From: Diprion similis | Taxonomy: Eukaryota; Arthropoda; Insecta; Hymenoptera; Diprionidae | Assembly: GCF_021155765.1 (NCBI RefSeq) | Contig: NC_060107.1 | Coordinates: forward strand, 15,114,501 to 15,178,500 | Direction of reading: 5' to 3' | DNA length: 64,000 nt | Shown here: positions 13,801 to 25,232 of the stretch, one piece after another | Position numbering within the stretch: position 1 is the stretch's first letter | Layout of the letters: each line of letters begins with the position of its first letter | The notes under the pieces: generated by a model | Seen by the model: the letters and a program-made list of their open reading frames with translations, nothing else | Told to the model about the DNA's origin: nothing | Databases searched by the model: none | Position numbers and translations under genes: made by a program

Positions 13801-16800
13801 AGTAGTAATTTTTTGTGAGGATCACCTGAAGGGGATAAATTATGCAAACACAAACTAAAATTTGCAGTATATTGCCGTTAGTGCGATGCATTGAGGGCCT
13901 GAAAATTTAAGCGAATGAACTTTTAACTTCACTCTTCCGATAGGGAATCGAGTAATAATTGTACATACAATAAATGAAGGAATGAAAATCTTTGATTGTG
14001 AGAAATGATTCTTTTTTTTTTCTTGGAATTGTACAAAGTTACTTGCATTCTACACTGCAATGAAAGCATTTATAATATAATTTAAGTTAATGTAAGCTAA
14101 TTAGATGATGCCAAATGATATTCGCAGAAAAAATTGCTATCTATGTGTCTGTCTGCCTGTCTTACACTCTTTGTCTATCAATTACTTCAAAACGCCTTGT
14201 GTAGCATTATTGTAGCGCATGAAATAGCCTCACACAGCTTAATTCACAACTACAAAATATCACTTACACTCAATTGTCACATACAAGGTTTCACACAGGT
14301 CACATTTTAACCCGATACTTGACTATTTCGCAACATGCAACACTAATCATGAAATTTACCTTTTTCATAACAGAGCATCTATCGAAGTAATCCGTGTTCA
14401 GCAAAAAGGAACTTTGGACACTGTAAGTTGCAGTTGTTATTACTTGAAGTAAAATTATATAACTACTTTGAAACTGAAGTACGTGCAATGCAGATTTGTT
14501 GCGCATACTAATTGACACATTCCCTGATCTTCAGCGTCGATTTATTTATTTTTCTCAAACTAACTTGGTGAAAATTATGAAAAATATTACATCTAAATTG
14601 AACATTTTTTAAAAACAGACTAACGTTTACCGTCTAATGGAAGATTTTTGAAATACATACATTGCTTTCCAATCGAATATGTTCAAAAAGCTCATTATAA
14701 CTTTGAAGTATATATTCCACAGTGGGTGACATTGGAGTTTGCAAAGCATGGAATGGTCCACCTCCGTCTTAAATGGCTGAGTCTTTCTAATAATGTCGCA
14801 GATTTACCAGCTGTGAGTAAAAGAATATAAATTCATGTATCATTTCTTTAAGTTTAGGTGAATCTATTACTCGTGTAAAATTTTATTCGAAAATTAGTAA
14901 ACGAATGATCAAAATCTGATTCATATGATTTCACAGGCCTTGGCTGAGACTCAACAGCTGCGAGTTACTTCGATGAGTACTGCACTTCTGATTCTCTACA
15001 TTGATTCAGCGAAAAATTTACCCGTGAGTTTGGAGTTTTGAGTATTGATTACTGGACAAAAGAAATATAATGAAACAATTTAATTGACGAATCGTTCAAG
15101 ACAGCTGATGATTTATACTAGGCCACACAATTCTGAGAACTCGTTTCTTTGTTTAGTGCCTCCGTGCTACAAAGCAGCCGGATGTCTACCTTGAGGCAGT
15201 GCTAGGAAATCGCACCGAGCGTACCAATACGATTTTAAGATCTTGTGATCCAGTATGGGAACAAGGATTCACCTTCCTTGTTTCAAATCCAGAAACAGAT
15301 ATGCTGCATTTAAAAGTATATACAATTCTTAATCTTATAAAATATTTCTAGATGTTGAAAATAACGTATTTGCTTGCCTCCTGATTGTGTTTTAGATTGT
15401 AGACGAGAAGACGGGCATGAACGTTGGTACATTGAGCTACCACCTGACCTCGCTAATGGAGAAAGAAAATCTAGAAATTTCTCAGCAGCCGTTTAATCTG
15501 GCACATGCTCAGGCTGACAGTAGAATAATTCTGTCCATGCGACTGAGGGTAAGAAATTTGGTAGTTTTTCTATTTTTTCATGGCTAAATATATTTCATCT
15601 GACGCTAACTATCCCGCTTCATACAAATCCAGATTTTGAAATACGATAATCCAGAGCCAACTCCAGATGAGGAAGAACACCAGGATATAAACACACTTAA
15701 CAGGGAAATCGAACGTCAAGAATCAAACATAAGCAACACTCCATCTAGTAGCAGTGAGTATTGTGATTGATTATGAATACGAATGCAAATACAAATGAAA
15801 CACACGAGAGCTGTACAATGTAATAGAAATAAATGAAAAATTATATACAGATACAGATATAAAAAATTCGAGAAAAGTTTTCATACTTACAACATTTAAA
15901 ATTATGATGATTAAACTCCGGTGTTTTTATCCAATGTATTTACGCGTATTTTTCTCGCTTACCAAATCCACAGAAAATTGTCTGAAAAACATTCCAGAAA
16001 TCTTACATTGTCATCGATTATGGTATAGTTACAACACACAAATGTTATTGTTGACAAACATCTATATAGTACCACAATCACCTAATTCTATTTTTATTCA
16101 CTCTGGAGATGACTATTGTAACATTTTTAGCAGGTGATCCCTGGAAATTCCTATAGTAAGATCGGATCATAAACATCAGAGTCTATGCATTTTGAACATT
16201 ATCATTGTAATACCATTTCTCCAATTGTTGATATCTTGACCTGCATTATTGGAATTTATTCCGAGGCGTTTCTATTATATGTATAGTAGGGATGTCATTT
16301 CGTTTGCGTTTACTTTTATTGATACAAATAAAATTGGTGTAGATTTTTTGAACGGTTTTTCTTTTCTTTCGCTCTAGCTCATGTAATGTTTCATTCTAAT
16401 TTGTAAAAAAAAAAAAAAATTATGTTGAAACACAGAACTCTCATCTGATTTTATTTGTTGCAATTAATTGCATTTCAGTCGCACCTAGTCCACTGAAAAA
16501 ACAACCATCTAAAGAATCTGTGGCCAGCAGTATCATCTCTGCGACGAGTTTGAATCCAACCGCTCCTACTGAAGATCAAGAGGCAACATTGATACAAGAA
16601 GAAATAGCGACTTCTACATTATTAGCACCGGTAAATGCAAGCCCGCAATTAATCCACAGGAACAGCAGCGTGACTTCTTCAGCGGGAGAAGCTGGCCTGG
16701 GTAGAATTCAGCTCACGCTACGCTACAGCGTCGCCAGACAAAAACTTGTTGTTGTTGTCCACAAGATTGCGTCAGTATCATAGATGATTTTTCTATAAAA

Positions 16801-17181
16801 ATGATTGACCGGCGAAACGGTTTTGTGAACTTCTTTCTCATTCTCTTTTACAGAAATCTACCGCTCCCGCAAAACGATCCTAGCAATGTACCCGATCCGT
16901 ACGTCAAGCTTTACCTCTTGCCGGATCGTCACAAGGAAACAAAGAGGAAAACTGCCGTGATGAAGGACAACTGCAATCCCATTTACGACGAGCAATTTGA
17001 ATACGTTATCTCTCAAGGTGACATAAATACACGCAGATTGGAAGTCTCGGTCTGCACCCAAAAAGGGTGGCTTTCTACTGGTGGCAATGTAATGGGTCAG
17101 GTCTACATAACTTTATGTGACATGGATTTAACTCAGACGAATACCGGTTGGTACGATTTACTGCCGGAAAATCGTGACTAA
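4821..17181 (+). CDS. Esyt2: Extended synaptotagmin (E-Syt2/3 type), three C2 domains
   Basis: Complete gene. Exons: 4821-5156, 5236-5376, 6083-6159, 6779-6845, 7012-7157, 7228-7348, 7832-8002, then either 9827-9912 or 13406-13497, then 14374-14422, 14723-14812, 14937-15023, 15157-15315, 15396-15548, 15633-15753, 16479-16770 and 16854-17181. Phases join throughout, giving 807 or 809 residues. Residues ~22-61 form a hydrophobic hairpin that anchors the protein in the ER. Residues ~95-295 are the SMP lipid-transfer domain (start WLNKILCKLWP). C2A (~297-425) keeps Asp residues in its Ca2+ loops, including KSDPYAV. C2B (~440-565) and C2C (~680-805) lack most Ca2+ ligands, as is usual in the family. 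A Ser/Thr-rich linker (~565-675) precedes C2C. In the family these proteins tether ER to plasma membrane and move glycerolipids in response to Ca2+. The ATG was chosen because it precedes the hairpin with a typical short polar N-terminus. Very confident on identity; the choice of exon eight is discussed separately. Confidence 0.95.
9827..9912 (+). other. Esyt2: E-Syt alternative exon 8a (C2A Ca2+ loop)
   Basis: An 86-nt exon entered at phase 0 and left at phase 2. It encodes the C2A strand and loop containing VLVWDHDEPKDDESLG; its last bases complete Arg with the first base of the exon at 14374. Donor AG|GTAAGA is strong. The acceptor CATTAG has a weak pyrimidine tract; an in-frame alternative acceptor ends at 9853 but would remove most of a beta strand. 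It is followed by the common exon starting ASIEVIRVQ. Compare exon 8b at 13406, which covers the same part of the domain. Confidence 0.8.
10188..10517. repeat. Imperfect inverted repeat (foldback) in E-Syt intron
   Basis: The arm at about 10188-10254, with ATGAGCGTTCCAACTTATAT, pairs with about 10449-10517, whose reverse complement reads ATGAGCGTTTTAAGTTATGT. Similarity continues outward through an AAAAGAAAGRTT-like stretch. Arms are about 67 bp and the spacer about 195 bp. A 132-codon ORF overlaps it by chance; it is AT-rich and shows no family features. Likely a decayed MITE. Confidence 0.55.
11598..11944. mobile_element. TTAA-ended MITE in E-Syt intron
   Basis: Begins TTAACCGGCTGACTGGTA and ends TACCAGTCAACCGGTTAA, so the 18-bp ends are inverted repeats with one or two mismatches. 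Length 347 bp, no transposase ORF. The outer TTAA could be the target duplication (piggyBac-like) or part of the TIR; this cannot be decided by eye. A related longer copy seems to lie at about 57279-57964. Confidence 0.65.
12120..12545. repeat. Dispersed repeat family R1, copy 1
   Basis: AT-rich sequence with phrases such as CTGACTATTTCTCACC, CTGGTGTTTCTGCTTATTTTC and GAGAAATTAGGAAAT. They recur in the same order at about 28330-28520, and in part at 36485 and 21600. Divergence is high and borders are approximate. No ORF. Confidence 0.45.
13406..13497 (+). other. Esyt2: E-Syt alternative exon 8b (C2A Ca2+ loop)
   Basis: A 92-nt exon, phase 0 in and phase 2 out, preceded by GTGTGGCAG and followed by donor AG|GTATTG. 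It encodes a strand plus the loop ARLFDKDTTGHDDPLG, equivalent to the end of exon 8a, and also completes Arg with the exon at 14374. The upstream half, FIVDEGAGGYNKI, differs from exon 8a. Both exons keep the D-x-D and later D-D pattern of Ca2+ ligands. Using both would add 178 nt and break the frame. Confidence 0.8.
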
Positions 17182-18590
17182 GACGAACAAGGCCTCAAAA
17201 AAAGAAACAGGAGTAGCTTTGCTCGGTTTAGTCGAAATTTGTTTGGAAAATCAAACTGTACTAATGCTTGATATGCTACGTTGCTAACAGTGGCAAATGA
17301 ATAGCGAAGAAAAGTTTCTGATTACCGAGAGAAAAAAATAGAAGTCTACTATTGTATGAAAATATATTTTCACAGTTCCAGTATGCAACGCATTATTATA
17401 ATTATTATTATTACGCGATATTTTTTATAGTTAGTAAGAATCAAGCGATTAAATTGCTCCATTTTTGAAAGCATTTTACATAGTTTTTATAATACGTATA
17501 CAATATATAACACTGGGGCATTTGTACATTAATTATAAGTATAGCCACATTTTCGATGATTACTTCAATATTTTTGTACTAACACTGACAGTTTATGGCA
17601 AATCCAATCGTGTTCAATTTTTTGGTGTGTTTTTTTTTTTTACTTGCTCATTTATAACTTATTTATTTTGTATTAGGAAATTTTGCTCTCAACATTCACC
17701 AAAATTCATGTAATAATGTTTTTATCATTGGCATTTAAAAAAAAATGTATTGATGTGCCACCTTTCTGAAATACCTATATTATGTTACGTTATACAATAT
17801 ACGGTATTTAAACCGTTGAGCCACTTTAATAACAAATATATTATTTAAATATTGAGTTTAATGGAGCGCTTGCATCTCGAAACAGACATAGCTGATTTAT
17901 ATATTATATATACACATATGTACAATATACATACACACTAATGGATCTGTTATTTAACACTATTCTATTTGTAATTAATATCCAGATGAACAACAAGGCA
18001 GTCCTTCACTACAATGATAGGTATATTATCTGTTATATATTAACGAAAAAAGAAAGAAAGAAAAAATCAGGTCTGTCATGCATAATTATAAATCTATTAC
18101 CTGATATACAAATTATGAACTAATATTTATATTAAAACATTATTTGTTAACGTTATAAATCAAAATATATATAATATATATTGTATACATATACAAATAT
18201 TATTATCGATATAGATATTTTTATTATCTTTTGCAAGAAAACTTGTTTCTGTTTTTGCTAATACAGTATTGCGTGCGATAAACTAATAATAAATATAATC
18301 TGCATTTAAATTGTATTATGATAATATTGCATAAGTTTTTGTTTATTTATTGGTGTATTCTTGATTATTGATTATTAGTTATACACTGTGAGAGTTGCCT
18401 AGGAAACAAGCAATGTCGAAAATAATCAGTGTTACAGAGGAATGAGGCTGTCGACAGGATCTAGATTAGCGGGTTTTCTATTTATTATCTTAATATGTAA
18501 CTGTAATCTACCGCGATATTATATTCCATTGATATTTCGCAATTGGGACAGGTTGAAACTTAAGTTGAATATAGTATCCGGAATTTAAAA
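17182..18590. other. E-Syt 3' UTR and EFHC2 upstream region
   Basis: Very AT-rich, with TA-rich tracts around 17890-17940 and 18150-18210 and AAT runs at 17395-17415. It probably holds a long E-Syt 3' UTR and then the EFHC2 promoter just before 18591. No coding signal was seen. Confidence 0.55.
18288..18293 (+). terminator. Possible poly(A) signal of E-Syt
   Basis: AATAAA about 1.1 kb after the E-Syt stop and 300 bases before the EFHC2 start. Other A/T-rich hexamer variants lie in between (17.4-18.3 kb), so earlier cleavage is possible. Confidence 0.35.
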
Positions 18591-21500
18591 ATGAAGCGAA
18601 GTACTGCACTGCCTGTCCTTCCGGGTTTCAATTTTGACACCAGAGTAAATACGCCATTCCTTTAGCGATTCTCTTTGTTTTTGAATGGTGTTATTTCATC
18701 AGTGAATCGTCTTTCAGATCGGCCAAACAAAATTCCACAAGCCTCAACACTTTGGTAAAATCCACACAGGCGTTTATTACCTCTCCGAGAGAGTAAAATG
18801 TGGCATCGGTGGCCAGCCTTTGCATTTCACTGAGCAAGACCGTTATCCCTCTCTGTACCCGAGAGGCGAGGTGCAAGTTTTGCCACCATGGCTTGCTTTC
18901 GATAATCAGGTGTGTTTGCGATCGGATTTGTTTAGTTTTATTTTCTGTGATGAAGGTTTTGGACTTTGCAAATAGAAATGTTGGTATTTTCCACAGCGAT
19001 TGATGTTCAAGGCTTATTTCCAAGAAACTGTTCAAGAGAGGTGGCAGTCCTCTTTTCAAATCAGGGTTGTTATAATCAGTTTCTTTCTTGAAGATGGGAC
19101 GATAAAAATATCTGAACCGGCTGTTGACAACAGCGGCTTAGAACAAGGTATGTGTTCAGCTTTGCTGGTTTTCCTTCAGAAATTATCATGCCAATGAATT
19201 TCAAGGTGTTTTGGTCAGACGGCAGCGAATACCGATGCCTGATCCAGTCAAATATCGATACTACGATATCATAGATCTCAACATAGGTAAAGAACCAGAG
19301 TTTTTTGCTCGTGTTTACAAAATTGTTGACTGTGACAAGTTCACTAGGAGATTCTTAAATCGATGCGGCATTCCTGTTCCTGATCCTATCGATATACCGT
19401 CTGATCCATACAACGAGCGACGGAAAGTTGTAAGACGATAATGTACATAAAATATTAACAGGCAATTCAATGAGTTACGTTTCTCATGGCAATCAAGTTG
19501 ATTATTTTCAGGAAATATTCCCGAAGAAGCCGAATCGCAAGATAGATACTCTGGCCAAGTTTCTATCCAACGATAGAAAAGTTTTGCGGTTTTATGGATA
19601 CTGGGACGACAGAGAAACGACTTATGGTGTTATCCATGATTTGGAACTGCATTTCTATCTTGCTGACGACACCATTGAGGTCAAAGAAAACGTGCCACCT
19701 AATTCTGGCCGGGACACAGGATTTATGTTCATAAAAAGGATGAAGCTACCTAAGGTGAGATGTGATTGAACAAGAAATTGGATTTCTGATCCACCTTGAA
19801 TGAGCAGATTTGAACAAACACTTTTCTAACGATTTCAATGATTCGAAGTATGAACAGTAGGGTGTTTCGTTTCAAAGCTACATTTTTCTTCGATGTCACC
19901 TGCAAGACTTGTCGCGCATAACAAAAAACAAATCTTTGCTGAAGGATAACTTTTGAACCCAATTTTTGAAGATCGCTGTTGGAATTCTGAGCTGAATTCA
20001 ACATTTATTGTAGGCGATAGCGAATAAATGCTGTATTCAAACGAAACTACCAAATGAATAGTCGATTACTTCTTTCATCTGTTACTTTCAGTCCTTTTCT
20101 AGAATCGATCCCCCTGGTGCTGGAGACCCGCTTACAGTGCTCAACGTTATTGGTGAGAATACTGCGTCTAGCTGGTACATTGTCGACTCGTTGGACACCG
20201 GAAGGAACGGCAGAGAATTCTACACTGATAAGGATCTGATGATTGGTTCCCAGATGAATGTTTTTGGTAGAAAAGTTGTTTTAACGGACATGGATCCCTA
20301 CACCAAAGAGTATTACAGGTACGTGCTTAAATTCAGTTTCTAAGGTTTCCTTGTTAGAGATCCTTCCTTGCAATCTCTCTGAAATTCCTTGAAAAATTCT
20401 GTGAGTCCAGACTTTCATAAATAGATGACAGCATTTCCATGAAACTACTTTGGAATGTTTCATCTCAAAGTTTAACAAAATAATTTTCACTAGAGGTACT
20501 TGAATTCAGAGAAATTACATAGGGATCGTACGTTGTCCAATAAACTTATCGAGTCTTTTTCATTTATAGATTAAAGTATGGTATAGAAGATTTCACGCCA
20601 CTAGAGAGACCGGATGCGAAAAAAGACTCCGAGTGCAAGAGTGTTGAGAAGTACATTCCACCCTACAACGGTTTTGGGAGCTACGAAGACTCCCTTGGGA
20701 ATTGTTTCAGCTTGGAGCCAAAACCGCCGAGAATAGACTCCGTTAAATTCTTCGATTATGACAAGTTAGCGAAGTATATTTGAATCGTGGTGATTGGATG
20801 TATGAACGGAAAATGAACTACTCGATCCTCATCTGCAATATTTTCAGATGTGGTTTCGAGAGCCACGTACTTCGCTTCAGAGCAAAGCTAGTCTCAAACA
20901 TACCTGAAAATAACGACAGGCATTTTATAATACGAGTATTTTTAACCGATGATACGATATCGATTTTTGAATTGGCTGTTCGAAACTCAGGTAACGTTCA
21001 ATTGTATTATTACACTTTTTCAACTGTAATGTTGATTTGGATTAGGTTGAAACATTTTGAATGGCTCCTGGTAAAAAAAAAAACTATCAGAAATTTCCCA
21101 CACTTATATTTTGTATCATATATATATATAAACAATGAAAAAGTATTGAAAGAAAAATTAGTAAAAAAAACATATGAAATAAAAAAAAATGTATATATAT
21201 GTATTTCATATGTTAGTTCGCTAATTTTTCGTTCAATACTTTTTCACTTAGCTGCCAAGTCCTATCAGTTGTAGATTTTTCATTCAGCCGTTTTCTAAAT
21301 CATCGCGGAAGTTTGTCGGACAGATCGACAGACTCTTACCCTGTTTGATGGTGACGAAAACTAATTTCGAGAAAACTGTTTTTCCGGTTTGTTTTTTGCT
21401 GACATAAATAGGTATATCTTCAAAATAACAAGTTTTTAAGTTTCTAACTTTCGGACCAAATCGAGTTGGAAGTGAAAATTCAATGCCTTTATAGAGAAAA

Positions 21501-24133
21501 TCCATATTTTTCCAAAACTTCGTTTCTATTAAATATATGTAAAAATTACCGTTGTTCCTGCGTAATTTTTGACAGTATTGCCTTAGAAAAAACTGAGATA
21601 GATATCTGAAAGAAATTAGACATTTTTTGGAGTTCAAATTTGCAAAATAATATTTTCATTAAAACCAGGATTATGAAAAATTTTCACAAGCTTTCAAAAA
21701 ATATCAAGATTTTTTCGTAAATTTGCCGAAATTTTGCAATTTGCATTCGAATTGAGAAATTTGTGGAAATTTTAAAAAAATTATTAAAATTGGTCGCACA
21801 TTGTCCAGAAAATCTGTACGACATTTATCATCTGTGTTGATTAGTATAACATTTCTGAAGCAAGTTTCCGGAACTTGTTTCCGTTAGATACGCCACTTTG
21901 GAATACAAATCATGCGACTCGAAAACGGCGATATTTGATTTTACAAGTCCTTTTCTTTCCCACTTTTGATTTTTAAACGATTTTAGATGAAAAAACAGAT
22001 GCTTTATAGCCTGCACAAGGTTTTCGGTTAATTGATATTTGTGTAATTTTCAAAACCATCAGCTGTTTCTTCGACGCCATATTAATTAGTCGCGCATTTG
22101 ATTGACTGATATGGTTACGTTTTGAAACGTGTTTGAGCTTTTGTGTTTTGGAACAGGATTCAAGCGATGTCTGTTTCAAAAGAGAATGCAAGTAATGATG
22201 CCTGGGCAAGATATTTACACCAACAAAAAGCCGAAGTATTACGAACCCCATCACTTCTACATTGGGGCCAGAGTTTCTCTGTGTGATTTTCATTTCCAAA
22301 TTACGTCTGCTGATATTTACGCGCTTCGATACATGGAACTCCATTGTAATCAGGTTTGTTTGAAAATTCAACATTTTTATGTGTTGGTATTTGATATATT
22401 GATTGAGAAATCTTATCAACATCTTAATTATTACGCATTTAGATTGGAAATATTATTTGAGTGATATTTGCTGCATCAATCCCTAGTTAATATTTCTCTC
22501 TGAAATTTTTTTTCAAGTTCTATGATATGTTCTGACAAGTACGAATTCACAAAATGCTTCACAGTTCTTTGACAAATTTAAAAGCTTTCCAGAAATTGGA
22601 TCCTATTTTGAAAAAAATGTTCACCACTTCTTAATGTGTTACTTAATACATTATTTTTGATCGTTATTATGGGTTGCAGTTTTCTAAAGCAAACATCAAA
22701 CTGATTATGGAAAAATTGCGCAAAGCTTTAAAGCCGGTGTATAAACAGTTTCTCAACGAAGTTAGTCCTGAGCCTGCAGATCGTGACCCTGATATTATTC
22801 AGTACAAGCATTTGAGGTAACTAATGTTTAAATGAATATTTTATTCTAAAGAAAACAAGTTGATGAATATAATTGAAAGTGAACCGCATTTTCGTTATTT
22901 TATGATCTATTAAACTATTCATCTAATTCATATTTTCAAACTGGCCTATGACATTCAACTTATTATGCATATTTAGAGAAGCTCTATGTAAGTACTTGGG
23001 AGACAAAATAACAGAGCACGAGATGATCACAGTCGCACGGCATTTTTCATCTCACGAAAAGAAGGAACGCCACAGTCGAGAATACATTAGGTAAAAAAAT
23101 TAATGGAAATTTTGTTTTTCTCATGGAATATATATTTTATTTCAGAGTTTATAAATGATCTTAATTAGGTTCACGAGTAATACCAGTACAAGGAAATTCC
23201 AAACTATTTTTCACCCATTCAATATGCAGATAGCAACTGTTGCAAATGTTTCTAGATTTTTATTTAAACTAAAATCTTCTTTATACACCCTTGACACAGA
23301 ATATTCATTAAATTTGTAATTAACGTCACAATTATTTCCAAAAGATGATTATGACCCTAATCCTCTTGTTCTGTGTGATATACATATTTTGAGAATAAAA
23401 TAGTCGTTGAAATGTTTCTGACTTCTTTGCAGAGCAGTTTCGAATGTAGATATACATGATGCAAATATTTTCAAAATGTCTGCATACAAGTTTCTCCGAT
23501 TTCTTTGTTTTCTTTTTCAATTACGCTTTAGGTCTCTGGTGCACGGGGAATTAAATCGACAGCTTTGGTCGGAGTTGGATAGACTTGAAGAGGATTTGCA
23601 TCACGTGGACAGAGCCAGAACTGGCTACTTACCCAGAAATGAGCTCTACACGATTATACGTGGCTGTCGTCTTCCTTTGGACGTCGAATTGATCAATTCC
23701 ATGTTGGATCAGTGAGTTGTAATTTAGATAATTAATGAAAGCGTCATTGCCTAACAGTTGTATGTATAAAATAATATATAATTATGTGCACATTTCCAGT
23801 CTTTGCAAAAATGAGGAGGGAAAAGTCGATTATAACGATCTACTGCAGTTCATCAACGTGAAACTTAACCCGGTCGTTCCCACGCCTCCCATTAATATTA
23901 AGGTGCAATGCGATATCAATTACTTATCTTCGGCATATTTTTGCAATACTTTAATAAACTCTCGAATTCGAGGTGTGATGATTAAAGAATTAATTGAAAT
24001 TTGCGAATTGCAGTCCGATTTGTGGTGGGCATCGGAAAAAGAGCCGGACTGCGGTGCTGGTATCGATTGGTGCCAATTTCGGAAAGAGTTGGGCATCCAG
24101 GATGAAGATCACGGATGTGGAAGCGAGGTTTAG
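18591..24133 (+). CDS. EFHC2: EF-hand domain-containing family member C2 (three DM10 domains)
   Basis: Complete gene. Exons: 18591-18644, 18718-18909, 18997-19147, 19206-19429, 19512-19754, 20092-20318, 20570-20764, 20848-20990, 22157-22353, 22680-22816, 22977-23090, 23532-23711, 23800-23902 and 24014-24133. All phases join, giving 759 residues, close to human EFHC2 (about 750). The N-terminus reads ALPVLPGFNFDTR then KFHKPQHFG, the EFHC2-like signature that fixes the start. DM10 domains lie at about 76-185, 226-365 and 422-530; each has the strand set around FFLEDGTIKI, FYLADDTIEV and FLTDDTISIF. A linker PPYNGFGSYEDSLGNCFSL joins DM10-2 to DM10-3. The C-terminal part (~650-712) has an EF-hand-like loop DRARTGYLPRNE and a weaker second one. 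In the family these are microtubule inner proteins of ciliary and flagellar doublets, so expression in sperm and ciliated sense organs is expected. Confident on family; EFHC2 rather than EFHC1 rests on the N-terminus. Confidence 0.93.
21590..21830. repeat. Dispersed repeat family R1, copy 2 (partial)
   Basis: In the long EFHC2 intron 20991-22156. It contains AAATTTGCCGAAATTTTGCA and following GAGAAATTTGTGGAAATTTT, which match the 3' part of copies near 28650 (AAATCTGCCGAAATTAATAT) and 36810. Highly diverged; limits approximate. Confidence 0.4.
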
Positions 24134-24317
24134 TCGTTAGGGGAAAAAACCAAGAAAGAATCCCCCAGCTAGACGGAATCTAACACTCATACACGTAAAT
24201 CTCAAAAAATATTTTACATACGATCTCATATTTAATATGCGAGGAAAACAAAGACACTCGTATAGTACATATCATGTTAATAAATTTATTGTACACACAC
24301 CGATGATCACATTACAT

Positions 24318-24323
24318 AATAAA
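24318..24323 (+). terminator. Probable poly(A) signal of EFHC2
   Basis: AATAAA 185 bases after the EFHC2 stop, followed by an AT-rich stretch. It fits a short 3' UTR. Confidence 0.5.
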
Positions 24324-24357
24324 GATAAAGAATCCTGCGTGTTTATTTACACAATTG

Positions 24358-24405
24358 AAATAATAATAATAATAATAATAAAAAAAATAATAATAATAAT
24401 AATAT
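24358..24405 (+). repeat. (AAT)n microsatellite
   Basis: Runs of AAT/TAA triplets interrupted by a short A tract, followed by TA-rich sequence to about 24435. Just downstream of EFHC2. Confidence 0.8.
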
Positions 24406-24663
24406 ACGGTATACTATATATATATAAATAAAATAAAATACAATATTAAATATTTAATATCATAATTAGACACAGAGTGAATAAATATTATTACTGGACG
24501 TATAAATTACAATTAAGTACGTGAAAATTATCTTTACGCTATTTCTGCTCGTCGTTTTGTTGGCAAGTTCACAATAAATTAGTTGTACAAGTAGAATATC
24601 ATTATACCATCTGGCTGGTTATTGAGATCAATTGAGATCCTTGAATTCAAAAGACTCGCAATG

Positions 24664-24675
24664 CCATCTAGTGGC
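24664..24675 (-). promoter_or_regulatory. CTCF-consensus-like site
   Basis: Read on the minus strand the sequence is GTTGCCACTAGATGGCAT, which contains CCACTAGATGGC, a full match to the published CTCF core CCASYAGRKGGC. It lies between two genes whose 3' ends face each other. A single 12-bp match can occur by chance, so this is only a candidate. Confidence 0.3.
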
Positions 24676-25232
24676 AACTCAACCAACTAGTTCTCGTATT
24701 TAATCATAAAAGTCATTTCTTATCCCATACTTTACGATACGTTGATTTAATATCACAAAATGAAAGTTCTACAGCTTGTATACGATGTTTTCTCTGCTCT
24801 GATGTTCATTATGCTTGGCTAAAACGACTAAAATGACCAGTTATTTATGCAGTAGAAGTAGACGCCATATTGCTCTAACCACGTTCTCAACTGCGCAGTT
24901 CGTTTGATACCAGCCTTCATGAAACACATTATTTTTGTAATATACACGTAAATACACCTGATTATCTATGATATTTTGACATTCAGTATCTTATCATTGA
25001 AATTGATAAAGAACGATGAACATTTTAGCTTTCACCACTTACATTTTGTCATTTTACTTATTGAATGGGGTTAAATTGTAAACGCTTTTTCCGTTATGAG
25101 TGTCTGGAACTCATATTTTGAAATTCATGCATCATCCAAACCACTTACTGCTGATGAATACATATACATATATATCATTCTTCTGTATCATTATTTTTGT
25201 AAATTATATTCCGTACAAATCGTTGATACATT

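Larger units (their letters stand above)
24134..25232. other. Gap between the convergent EFHC2 and Wnt11 3' ends
   Basis: Contains the EFHC2 3' UTR and poly(A) signal, the AAT microsatellite, a CTCF-consensus-like site at about 24664-24675 (minus strand), and presumably the Wnt11 3' UTR at the right end. No other gene seen. Confidence 0.6.
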
